Below, in pieces: positions 25,018 through 31,461 of a stretch of 36,060 nt of DNA. Every line of letters starts with the position of its first letter. Position 1 is the stretch's first letter. The DNA is taken from the NCBI GenBank assembly GCA_012521185.1, contig JAAYMV010000096.1, forward strand, positions 1-36,060, in the 5' to 3' direction. The position numbers and the translations under genes were made by a program. Source of the stretch: Bacillota bacterium. GTDB taxonomy: Bacteria > Bacillota > Limnochordia > Darwinibacteriales > DTU012. The notes under the pieces were generated by a model. The model worked only from the letters and a program-made list of their open reading frames with translations. It made no database searches and was not told where the DNA came from.

Positions 25018-26819
25018 TACTGCTCAATTTTCTCGATGACAAAAGTCCAATCTCCACTAAGAACTGGCTTTTTCGTTTTCAACAATAACCGATAAAGCTT
25101 GCTACCCCAAACTGATATCAAGCGTTGATCACTGATCAAAATCTCTTCTAAAACCACAGCAAACAAATTCGAGTCATAGCTCATGCTTAAATTGCTAGCT
25201 ATTGAAAAGTGTATTATTCCTAAATCATTGACTCTAACAGGCTTACAAAGCATAAAACTCAGGGTAATCTCTTGCGCTTGGTTTAGCTTAAACTGATCTG
25301 TAATCAATAAACTAGCTTGCTCAGTGCGTTTTAAAGCGTAGCTGCGTTGCCAATAGTGAATATTAGCTGCTTTGGGATAGGCTGAACTAATATCTAAAGC
25401 AAAGTTCACTTCCTGCTTATTTACAGAATAGCTAACCTTCTGGGCTCGGTAATTGCTGCCTGCCTGTTGTTGAATTTCGCTAATAGTAGGCAAATTATGA
25501 TAGGCAGACTGCATTGTCCAAATATCATAACGCTGTTCACTAAAAGTTTTGGCTGTATACTCACCTACGCCCACATCAATAATAACTGGTTCGCCATTGT
25601 AATATAAAATGAAATTGCCCACATCGTTATGGTTATGACTTTCCTGATTATATCCACCCTTAGCAGCTAGATAAAAACCTTGATTTGAATTAGCCATTTC
25701 CCTAGCTGCCATTACTTGAATTCGATCCAGCCAGACATCTGGCGCATAATATCGAGGATTTTCTTTCGCAAAAGTAATCATCTCTTGATAATTAAACAGT
25801 CCTAATAATACTCGAAATAAGGAAAGGATTTCTGCCCCCATTAGTCCCTCTATTCCTTGACGCTGTAGTTCCCTAGCACCTAGCGAACATAAACACAGAT
25901 CATCAATTCGTTTACCAAACATATACACAACTGGAGCATCAATGGCAATTTTGCCACTGCTATCAGCAAAATTAACAAAATAATCATCTACAATATTTAC
26001 TTGGTATATGTAACGGGCAATATTTTTAATAATTGGTCGGTCATAAATACTATAATTTCCTGCTGTTGCCAGATAAAGCTGCTCCAATAAATCAAAAAGT
26101 GATCCAGCGGCTCTCCCCCAATAAAAGGGTCCTTCATCACATCCCCCGTCGGCTGGATACTTTGCTAAGAAAAAATCAATGCTATTTAATATCTTCTCTA
26201 TTCCAGCTAACTTTTGCTCATGATTCATTTCTGTTAATAAAAAGACAGTTAAGCAATTAGAGTTAATCCAAGTATTCCAATTATTGGCCAGACGAGACCA
26301 ATTATAATCATTTTTCAAATAAGGCTCGATGATTCTTCGCTGCAGCTCATCTTGAATACGCTGGCTGATTAAAGGAGACTCTTGATCTAATACACTTTTC
26401 AATAAATAATCACTCCAAGCTAAAAGTGCCCCTGTTTCAGCTTGAAATAAATCAATAATTTCATCATTAATATTCGGCAGTGCTTGGTGATTATTATGAG
26501 CTGGCAGCACCCAAGTAGATTCTTCGCAAATTAACCAAATTCCATTAATTAGATCATCAATAAATCTACCTTGAGCTTCCACACATTCAGCGAGCACTAA
26601 AGTTGCTAAAATCTGTCGTCGTTTAAAATATAACTTCTCAAATCTAGTGCGATTTCCAACACGAATATAATCCATGTAATGAGTAGCTGGTAAAGTCGGC
26701 CACTGATAGTTTAGATAGCCCTCTCCAAACTGGATTAGCTTTTCTTTTATGGCTTGTGGTAATTGTTGCCAAGAAGTTCGTTCTCCCACTCTAGGAAAAG
26801 GAGCAAATTTAACCAGCAT
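25017..26819 (-). CDS. Heparinase II/III-family protein (probable cytosolic polysaccharide lyase)
   Basis: 600 aa. The N-terminal half (about 1-350) is an alpha-helical toroid of the heparinase II/III type (NWNTWINSNCL, GGCDEGPFYWGRAAGS). The C-terminal beta-sandwich starts near 380 with GFYLAAKGGYNQESHNHNDVG, where the SHNHND His and neighbouring Tyr/Asn are expected in catalysis, followed by PVIIDVGVGEYT. No signal peptide is present, so it should cleave imported uronic-acid oligosaccharides inside the cell, feeding unsaturated products to uronate catabolism. The polysaccharide is not identified. The ATG follows AAAGGAGAG at 9 nt. The gene comes directly after a terminator ending pfk, with only 18 nt between that T-run and its start. 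Confidence 0.85.
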   Translation of the reverse strand: MLVKFAPFPRVGERTSWQQLPQAIKEKLIQFGEGYLNYQWPTLPATHYMDYIRVGNRTRFEKLYFKRRQILATLVLAECVEAQGRFIDDLINGIWLICEESTWVLPAHNNHQALPNINDEIIDLFQAETGALLAWSDYLLKSVLDQESPLISQRIQDELQRRIIEPYLKNDYNWSRLANNWNTWINSNCLTVFLLTEMNHEQKLAGIEKILNSIDFFLAKYPADGGCDEGPFYWGRAAGSLFDLLEQLYLATAGNYSIYDRPIIKNIARYIYQVNIVDDYFVNFADSSGKIAIDAPVVYMFGKRIDDLCLCSLGARELQRQGIEGLMGAEILSLFRVLLGLFNYQEMITFAKENPRYYAPDVWLDRIQVMAAREMANSNQGFYLAAKGGYNQESHNHNDVGNFILYYNGEPVIIDVGVGEYTAKTFSEQRYDIWTMQSAYHNLPTISEIQQQAGSNYRAQKVSYSVNKQEVNFALDISSAYPKAANIHYWQRSYALKRTEQASLLITDQFKLNQAQEITLSFMLCKPVRVNDLGIIHFSIASNLSMSYDSNLFAVVLEEILISDQRLISVWGSKLYRLLLKTKKPVLSGDWTFVIEKIEQ

Positions 26820-26837
26820 AATGCTAATCTCTCCTTT

Positions 26838-26868
26838 AAAAAAATTAGCTCAGCCATAAGGCTGAGCC
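26838..26868 (-). terminator. Terminator of the phosphofructokinase gene
   Basis: On the minus strand GCTCAGCC-TTAT-GGCTGAGC (stem 26848-26855 and 26860-26867) is followed by TAATTTTTTT. It lies between the pfk stop (26872) and the heparinase-like start (26819). Confidence 0.85.
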
Positions 26869-26871
26869 AGA

Positions 26872-27900
26872 CTAAATGCCAAAAATTCCTTGTTGTTTAG
26901 CCATTGCTTCAAACTTCTTGCTAATTGGGCCTTTTTTACCTCGGATTTCTGATAAAGGTACAGTTGTTAATTGATCATCAATCCGTGCTACCATGTTACC
27001 TAGATTTCCTTCTACCAGTAACTGGACAGCATATTGACCCATTTCAATACTATTTCTTAATTCATAAGCTGTTGGTTGGCCGCCTCTTTGATAATGTCCA
27101 AGAACTTGAATCCGCTTATCCCAACCAGTTTTTTGTTTTAAAATCTCTGCTACAGCATAGGAGATACCAGCTAAGGCTTTGTTACCAAAGGCATCAACTG
27201 CTTCGCCCCGATCTACACCATCGATTTCAATACCTTCAGAAACGATCACTAAGCAAGCCTCTTTACCTTGTGCCTTTTTGGCTTTTAAAGAATCAATTAA
27301 ATGATCGAAATTGAGTGGATGTTCAGGGATCATTACATAATCTGCTTCAGCAATTAAGCCAGCATACATAGCAATCCATCCGCTTTCGCGACCCATTACT
27401 TCAACAATCATACCCTTTTGGTGAGAAATATTACTCTCTCTCATTGCTTCGATTGCAGTTAAAACTTGGTTTACGGCGGTATTAAAACCTACACAATATT
27501 CAGTGCCATAAATGTCATTATCAATTGTTTGCGGAATACCCACTACAGGCAAGCCTTGGGTATGTAGGTAACCGGCAACACCTAAGGTGTCATCGCCACC
27601 AATAGCAATCAAAGCATCAATGTTATGTTTTTTGATTACTTCAGAAATATGTTCCACCTGTCCTTCTTCTTTCAAAGGATTGGTGCGGGATGTTTTTAAA
27701 ATCGTACCAGCACGACGATTAATCCCTTCTGTATTCTCCATATTTAATTCTTGGAAATTTTCCTCTAGCAATCCACGCCAGCCTTCTTTAATACCCAAAA
27801 TTTCCAAGTTGTGTTTGGTTGCGTTCACTACAATAGAACGAATTAGAGCATTGATTCCTGAAGAGTCTCCTCCACCAGTTAATACAGCAACCTTTTTCAT
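26872..27900 (-). CDS. pfkA: 6-phosphofructokinase, GGDD (PPi-type) motif
   Basis: 342 aa. It phosphorylates fructose 6-phosphate in glycolysis. Motifs are LTGGGDSSGINA (8-19), IGGDDTLG (100-107), PQTIDNDI (123-130, catalytic Asp127), EVMGRESGWIA and LGHYQRGGQPT. In ATP-dependent enzymes the third motif is normally GGDGS; Asp104 here is the residue that blocks ATP and marks PPi-dependent or mixed-type (group III) enzymes. The usual Lys of PKTIDND in many PPi enzymes is Gln here, so the donor remains open. The ATG follows TAGGAGG at 8 nt. A good promoter lies upstream and a terminator follows immediately, so it is probably transcribed alone. Confidence 0.92.
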   Translation of the reverse strand: MKKVAVLTGGGDSSGINALIRSIVVNATKHNLEILGIKEGWRGLLEENFQELNMENTEGINRRAGTILKTSRTNPLKEEGQVEHISEVIKKHNIDALIAIGGDDTLGVAGYLHTQGLPVVGIPQTIDNDIYGTEYCVGFNTAVNQVLTAIEAMRESNISHQKGMIVEVMGRESGWIAMYAGLIAEADYVMIPEHPLNFDHLIDSLKAKKAQGKEACLVIVSEGIEIDGVDRGEAVDAFGNKALAGISYAVAEILKQKTGWDKRIQVLGHYQRGGQPTAYELRNSIEMGQYAVQLLVEGNLGNMVARIDDQLTTVPLSEIRGKKGPISKKFEAMAKQQGIFGI

Positions 27901-27936
27901 GAATTTAACCTCCTAAAAAAGTATGTTCTACTAATG

Positions 27937-27965
27937 ACTATAGCTTATTAATCTTTTAGTTTCAA
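27937..27965 (-). promoter_or_regulatory. Promoter of the phosphofructokinase gene
   Basis: On the minus strand TTGAAA (27960-27965), 17-bp spacer, TATAGT (27937-27942), 37 nt from the pfk start codon. Confidence 0.7.
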
Positions 27966-27980
27966 GAAAAAAATTCTTGA
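27962..27980. repeat. Inverted repeat over the -35 edge of the pfk promoter
   Basis: TCAAGAA-AAAAA-TTCTTGA, 7-bp arms with a 5-nt A centre, overlaps the -35 box of the pfk promoter by 4 nt. It could be an operator; no binding protein is suggested by the sequence. Confidence 0.4.
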
Positions 27981-28048
27981 TGTTTTATTAACTAAAAATA
28001 AGTCAATACTAACCTTGAAAATACCAGTAATTTTAGGAGGTAAATCTG

Positions 28049-28291
28049 ATGTCAAACATCTATTGTATTATTGACAATTGTCACTATTGGGGAGAAGGAA
28101 ACAAATGTCATGCCTCAGAAATAATAATTGTCTCTGACTCCTATGCCAGTGAAACCCCTGATAACATTGATGCACCATTACATCAAAGTATTCAGCCAGT
28201 AAATGCTGCAGATTGTATGGACACCTGTTGCAAAACTTTTGTACCACGAGGAACTAACAAAATTAATGTTGATGGGGTTACCCGCAACTAA
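28049..28291 (+). CDS. DUF1540 Cys-rich small protein
   Basis: 80 aa with a strong TAGGAGG 8 nt from the ATG. Cys6, Cys11, Cys20, Cys56, Cys60 and Cys61 and the C-x4-C-x-YW-x-E-GN-x-C pattern near the N-terminus match the DUF1540 family found in Bacillota, often as one or two Cys-rich modules. The Cys set suggests metal binding. Function is unknown. The gene stands alone on the plus strand between pfk and galE, and no convincing promoter was seen. It has no good plus-strand terminator, since the downstream hairpin belongs to galE. Confidence 0.85.
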   Translation: MSNIYCIIDNCHYWGEGNKCHASEIIIVSDSYASETPDNIDAPLHQSIQPVNAADCMDTCCKTFVPRGTNKINVDGVTRN

Positions 28292-28296
28292 CACCT

Positions 28297-28320
28297 AAAA
28301 AGAGGAGCTCTTGCTCCTCT
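28297..28320 (-). terminator. Terminator of galE
   Basis: Stem AGAGGAGC/GCTCCTCT (28301-28308 and 28313-28320), loop of 4. On the minus strand it is followed by TTTTAGG. It lies 10 nt past the galE stop. Confidence 0.75.
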
Positions 28321-28330
28321 AAAACGCTAT

Positions 28331-29341
28331 TTATTCATATCCGTTAGGGTTGTTCGATTGCCAGCGCCAAGAATCTCTACACATATCTTCCAAATTTTTC
28401 TTTGCCTCCCAACCTAGCTCTAACTTGGCCTTCGCCGGATCAGCATAACAAGCAGCCACATCTCCTGGACGGCGCTCCACAATCCGATAGGGTACTTTTT
28501 TGCCAGAAGCTTTTTCAAAAGCTGCAACTACATCTAATACACTATAACCAGTACCTGTTCCTAGATTGTAAATATCTACTCCTGTTTTTTCCAGGATTCT
28601 TGCTAAAGCTTTTAAATGACCCTGGGCTAAATCAACAACATGAATATAGTCTCGAACTCCTGTGCCATCAGGTGTAGGGTAATCATTACCAAAAACCTGC
28701 AGTTCTGGCAACTTACCGACAGCTACTTGGGTGATAAATGGCATCAAATTATTAGGAATACCATTAGGATCCTCGCCTATACGACCACTTTCATGAGCCC
28801 CAATTGGATTAAAGTAACGTAACAGGGAAATCGACCATTGATTATCCGACACAAATAAATCTTGCAAGATTTGCTCAATCATCAATTTAGTTCTACCATA
28901 GGGATTGGTCGCACTTACCTGAGCGTCTTCAGGAATTGGTACTTTTTCCGGTACTCCATAAACAGTTGCCGAAGAACTAAAAACAAGTTTTTTAACATTA
29001 TGATCAATCATTACCTGACATAAAGATAAGGTCCCAGTAATATTGTTATGGTAATACTTCAAAGGGACTTGTACTGACTCCCCTACTGCTTTTAATCCAG
29101 CAAAATGGATTACAGCTTCAATTGGATGATCAATGAAAACTTTATCTAATGCTGCTTGATCCAATAAATCAACCTGAGAAAACACAAAATCCTTCCCAGT
29201 GATTTCCTTAATCCGATTAATTACCTCAAACTTACTATTTGATAAATTATCTACCACTACCAACTTATAACCGCTATTTAATAACTCCACACAGGTATGA
29301 CTGCCGATATAACCAGCACCGCCAGTTACTAAAATCGCCAT
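28331..29341 (-). CDS. galE: UDP-glucose 4-epimerase
   Basis: 336 aa, normal length. It interconverts UDP-glucose and UDP-galactose (EC 5.1.3.2) in the cytosol. The extended SDR fold shows [11 protein letters not shown] (5-15) for NAD binding, [19 protein letters not shown] with the catalytic Ser/Thr, and NPYGRTK with the YxxxK pair; [12 protein letters not shown] and [15 protein letters not shown] are GalE-specific. The ATG follows GGAGGGG. It is transcribed alone and its upstream region is divergent from the riboswitch operon. It links galactose released by the GH35 enzyme nearby, or cell-surface glycan synthesis, to UDP-sugars. Confidence 0.97.
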   Translation of the reverse strand: MAILVTGGAGYIGSHTCVELLNSGYKLVVVDNLSNSKFEVINRIKEITGKDFVFSQVDLLDQAALDKVFIDHPIEAVIHFAGLKAVGESVQVPLKYYHNNITGTLSLCQVMIDHNVKKLVFSSSATVYGVPEKVPIPEDAQVSATNPYGRTKLMIEQILQDLFVSDNQWSISLLRYFNPIGAHESGRIGEDPNGIPNNLMPFITQVAVGKLPELQVFGNDYPTPDGTGVRDYIHVVDLAQGHLKALARILEKTGVDIYNLGTGTGYSVLDVVAAFEKASGKKVPYRIVERRPGDVAACYADPAKAKLELGWEAKKNLEDMCRDSWRWQSNNPNGYE

Positions 29342-29419
29342 TTAACACCCCTCCATATTACAGGATTATCCATTACATATTATAGTCTATTACGGGACTC
29401 TATGCTAGAATATTTTCTT

Positions 29420-29448
29420 TTGACTTTATTCACTTCATGTGATATTAT
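29420..29448 (+). promoter_or_regulatory. Promoter of the riboswitch-antiporter operon
   Basis: TTGACT (29420-29425), 17-bp spacer, TATTAT (29443-29448). The transcript would start near 29455, just before the aptamer. Confidence 0.75.
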
Positions 29449-29453
29449 CACAT
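29437..29453. promoter_or_regulatory. Perfect 17-bp palindrome over the -10 box
   Basis: ATGTGATA-T-TATCACAT is symmetrical on all arms and covers the -10 box. It resembles a Crp/Fnr-type TGTGA/TCACA site but with a 5-nt centre instead of 6. A protein bound here would repress. The partner is unknown. Confidence 0.5.
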
Positions 29454-29458
29454 TAGTT

Positions 29459-29570
29459 ATCTCCGAATTCCATTAGGTAGTGGGGGAACCAATTTTTGGG
29501 GTGAATCTTGAGTTTTCAAGAGGGGCTACTTGGTCGTCCTAATCCGTCAGCTAACCTCACAGGAGTGAAC
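29459..29570 (+). promoter_or_regulatory. ydaO/yuaA (c-di-AMP) riboswitch aptamer
   Basis: The conserved blocks of this riboswitch class occur in order: CCGAATTCC (29463-29471), GTGGGGGAACCAA (29480-29492), GGGGTGAATC (29498-29507), AGGGGCTAC (29521-29529), GTCCTAATCCGTCAGCTAACC (29535-29555, one conserved block) and CTCACAGGAGTG. CTCC at 29461-29464 can pair with GGAG at 29562-29565 to close the element. A terminator follows at once. Members of the class bind c-di-AMP and turn off K+/osmolyte transport or cell-wall genes. Confidence 0.9.
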
Positions 29571-29571
29571 C

Positions 29572-29608
29572 AAGCGTATGACAGGAAAGTTATGCGCTTC
29601 TTGTTTTG
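29572..29608 (+). terminator. Riboswitch expression-platform terminator
   Basis: An 11-bp stem from AAGCGTATGAC (29572-29582) and GTTATGCGCTT (29589-29599), including two G-U pairs, is followed by CTTGTTTTG. It sits 2 nt after the aptamer, as expected for an OFF switch. Confidence 0.8.
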
Positions 29609-29679
29609 CAAAATTTTAATTATCGCATATAAAAAAACTTTCTGTAAATATGTGTATATTTGATGGAGGGATGATTAAT

Positions 29680-30891
29680 TTGGACACGCTTTTTAAACTT
29701 GGCATTGTAATTGTCGTTGGTCTTCTAGGAGGTAAACTAGCACGTAAATTCAAACTACCTAATGTTACTGGTTATTTATTAGCAGGCTTATTATTGGGAC
29801 CTTCATTTTTTAAATTAATCTCGGACCAAGACACACAAGCTTTTTCGATTATTAGTGAATTTGCTTTAGCTTGTATTGCTTTTAGTATTGGTAATGAATT
29901 TGTGATCAAAGAATTACGCAAACTAGGAAAATCAATAGTCATTATTACCTTTGCAGAAGTAATTGGTGCTATCGGTATAGTGTTCTTTGTTACTTATGTA
30001 ATTTTTAAACAACCTTTTGCCTTTAGTATTGTAATTGCCTCTATGTCAGCAGCTACTGCCCCAGCGGCTACACTTATGGTCATGAGACAATATCGAGCTC
30101 GTGGTCCTTTAACTCAAACGATTCTCCCAGTAGTTGCTTTAGATGATGTATACGGGATCATAGCTTTTGGAATCGCTATATCTCTAGCGAAAATTACTAC
30201 AGGTGGCGCTAATTATTCTATTCTCCAAATGTTTACTCAACCGCTAGTAGAAGTTGTAGGTTCATTAGTCCTCGGTGCTATAATGGGATTCCTTTTAGTT
30301 CTAACAGCAGGCAAAGCAAGCGATAAAGAAGAATTATTAAGTCTAGTATTAGCTGTTATTGCTGCCACAACTGGAATGGCTAACTGGCTTAATCTATCAT
30401 CACTATTGGCCTGTATCATGGTTGGCACAATGTTAGTAAATCTAAAACCAAACCCTAGCAGGGTGTTTTTAGCGCTCAACGACTTTACACCACCAGTCTA
30501 TCTCTTGTTCTTTACTTTAGCTGGGGCAAGTCTAGATTTAAGTATCTTATTTGCAGTTGGATTACTAGGCATTGCTTATATCTTTGCCAGAGCTGCTGGG
30601 AAAATGCTTGGAGCTTGGGTCGGTGCTAAATCCGTTAATGCTCCAGATACCGTAAGAAAATACCTAGGTCTAGCTTTATTGCCACAAGGGGGTATTTCTA
30701 TTGGGTTGTCAGTTCTGGTACGTCAACAACTGCCAGAATATGCTGTGGCCATTACCACAATTATTATGTTTAGTGTATTAGTCTATGAAACAACCGGACC
30801 TATTTTTGCTAAAATTGCCATTGATCAGGCTGGTGAAATCGGGGGAATGGATCGAGCCGAAAACCAAGGGCCAGTACAAGTTTCAATCTAA
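29680..30891 (+). CDS. CPA2-family cation/proton antiporter (KefB/NapA-like)
   Basis: 403 aa from the TTG at 29680, with GGAGGG 9 nt upstream. Earlier in-frame ATGs at 29671 and 29650 touch or precede that site. There are about 12-13 hydrophobic segments. Signatures are LPNVTGYLLAGLLLGP in the second segment, the FALACIAFSIGNEF region, SMSAATAPAATLMV and ALDDVYGIIAFG, where the Asp pair is the usual ion-binding site of CPA2 proteins. There is no C-terminal RCK/TrkA domain. It should exchange K+ or Na+ for H+ across the inner membrane. It is controlled by the c-di-AMP riboswitch upstream and followed 25 nt later by a PII-like gene. Ion specificity is not evident. Confidence 0.9.
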   Translation: MDTLFKLGIVIVVGLLGGKLARKFKLPNVTGYLLAGLLLGPSFFKLISDQDTQAFSIISEFALACIAFSIGNEFVIKELRKLGKSIVIITFAEVIGAIGIVFFVTYVIFKQPFAFSIVIASMSAATAPAATLMVMRQYRARGPLTQTILPVVALDDVYGIIAFGIAISLAKITTGGANYSILQMFTQPLVEVVGSLVLGAIMGFLLVLTAGKASDKEELLSLVLAVIAATTGMANWLNLSSLLACIMVGTMLVNLKPNPSRVFLALNDFTPPVYLLFFTLAGASLDLSILFAVGLLGIAYIFARAAGKMLGAWVGAKSVNAPDTVRKYLGLALLPQGGISIGLSVLVRQQLPEYAVAITTIIMFSVLVYETTGPIFAKIAIDQAGEIGGMDRAENQGPVQVSI

Positions 30892-30916
30892 TAAATAGAA
30901 GGTAGGTGCCTTAACT

Positions 30917-31267
30917 ATGTACGCCTTATTTATCGTTTTAAATCAAACTGACTTTCTTGACGAAATTTTAGCCAACTTCTTAGAAGCTGGTGTCAAAGGT
31001 GCAACTATTTTGGACAGCCAAGGAATGGCAAGTGCAATTATGAATAACGAAAACCGAAATATTCCGATCTTTGGCAGCTTAAATCAATTTTTTGAATCTG
31101 CTCGTCCGTATAACAAAACTATTTTTACTGTTCTAGAAAGCGAAGAAGAAGTAGAAAAAGCTGCCCAAATCGTGAAAGACACTCTTGGCGATGCCACTAA
31201 AGCCGGAGCAGGTCTAATGTTTTCTGTTCCCATCGGAAATGTTTACCCTTTAGGTGAAAGAGAATAA
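30917..31267 (+). CDS. PII-like (GlnB-fold) protein, putative partner of the antiporter
   Basis: 116 aa. The pattern fits a ferredoxin-like PII fold: a first strand MYALFIVLNQ, helix FLDEILANFLEAGVKGATIL, a central region of about 45 residues, a second repeat TIFTVLESEEEVEKAAQIVKD-type, and a C-terminal SVPIGNVYPLG strand. The PII T-loop with the uridylylated Tyr is not evident, so it would be a PII-like rather than a nitrogen-regulating PII protein. PII-like proteins often bind and gate a neighbouring transporter (SbtB with SbtA is one known case). The ATG follows AAGGTAGGTG, in the same transcript as the antiporter. No terminator lies before the tRNA promoter. The PII call is moderate; the antiporter link is inference. 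Confidence 0.7.
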   Translation: MYALFIVLNQTDFLDEILANFLEAGVKGATILDSQGMASAIMNNENRNIPIFGSLNQFFESARPYNKTIFTVLESEEEVEKAAQIVKDTLGDATKAGAGLMFSVPIGNVYPLGERE

Positions 31268-31278
31268 CCATAGTATAC

Positions 31279-31307
31279 TTGACAAACAAAGCTATTCATA
31301 TTATACT
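31279..31307 (+). promoter_or_regulatory. Consensus promoter of the tRNA-Arg gene
   Basis: TTGACA (31279-31284), 17-bp spacer, TATACT (31302-31307), 12 nt before the tRNA. Confidence 0.85.
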
Positions 31308-31319
31308 AAAAGATGCTTA

Positions 31320-31396
31320 GCGCCTGTAGCTCAGCTGGATAGAGTGTCTGACTTCGAATCAGAAGGCCGCAGGTTCGAGTCCTGCCGGGCGCGCCA
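31320..31396 (+). tRNA. tRNA-Arg (anticodon UCG), CCA encoded
   Basis: 77 nt including the 3' CCA. Acceptor GCGCCTG pairs with CGGGCGC (one G-U). The D-arm starts GCTC; the anticodon arm is TCTGA-CTTCGAA-TCAGA with UCG at positions 34-36, reading CGA and, by wobble, other CGN codons. The T-arm is GCAGG-TTCGAGT-CCTGC, discriminator G. A 64-codon plus-strand reading frame over it is an artefact. Confidence 0.97.
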
Positions 31397-31405
31397 TTTT
31401 GAAAT

Positions 31406-31440
31406 AAAGACTGCAATTTTGTTGCAGTCTTTTTGCTTTT
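31406..31440 (+). terminator. Terminator after the tRNA-Arg gene
   Basis: Stem AAAGACTGCAA/TTGCAGTCTTT (31406-31416 and 31422-31432) followed by TTGCTTTTT. Confidence 0.85.
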
Positions 31441-31461
31441 TATAGCTCTTATAACAGTTTG

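Noticed and set aside
26925-27314. 129-aa plus-strand ORF inside pfk
   Set aside because: Antisense to a well-conserved gene, with no ribosome binding site or recognisable domain.
31254-31445. 63-aa plus-strand ORF over the tRNA region
   Set aside because: Its middle is the familiar translation of a tRNA gene (VAQLDRVSDFESEGRRFESC). The tRNA-Arg explains the sequence.
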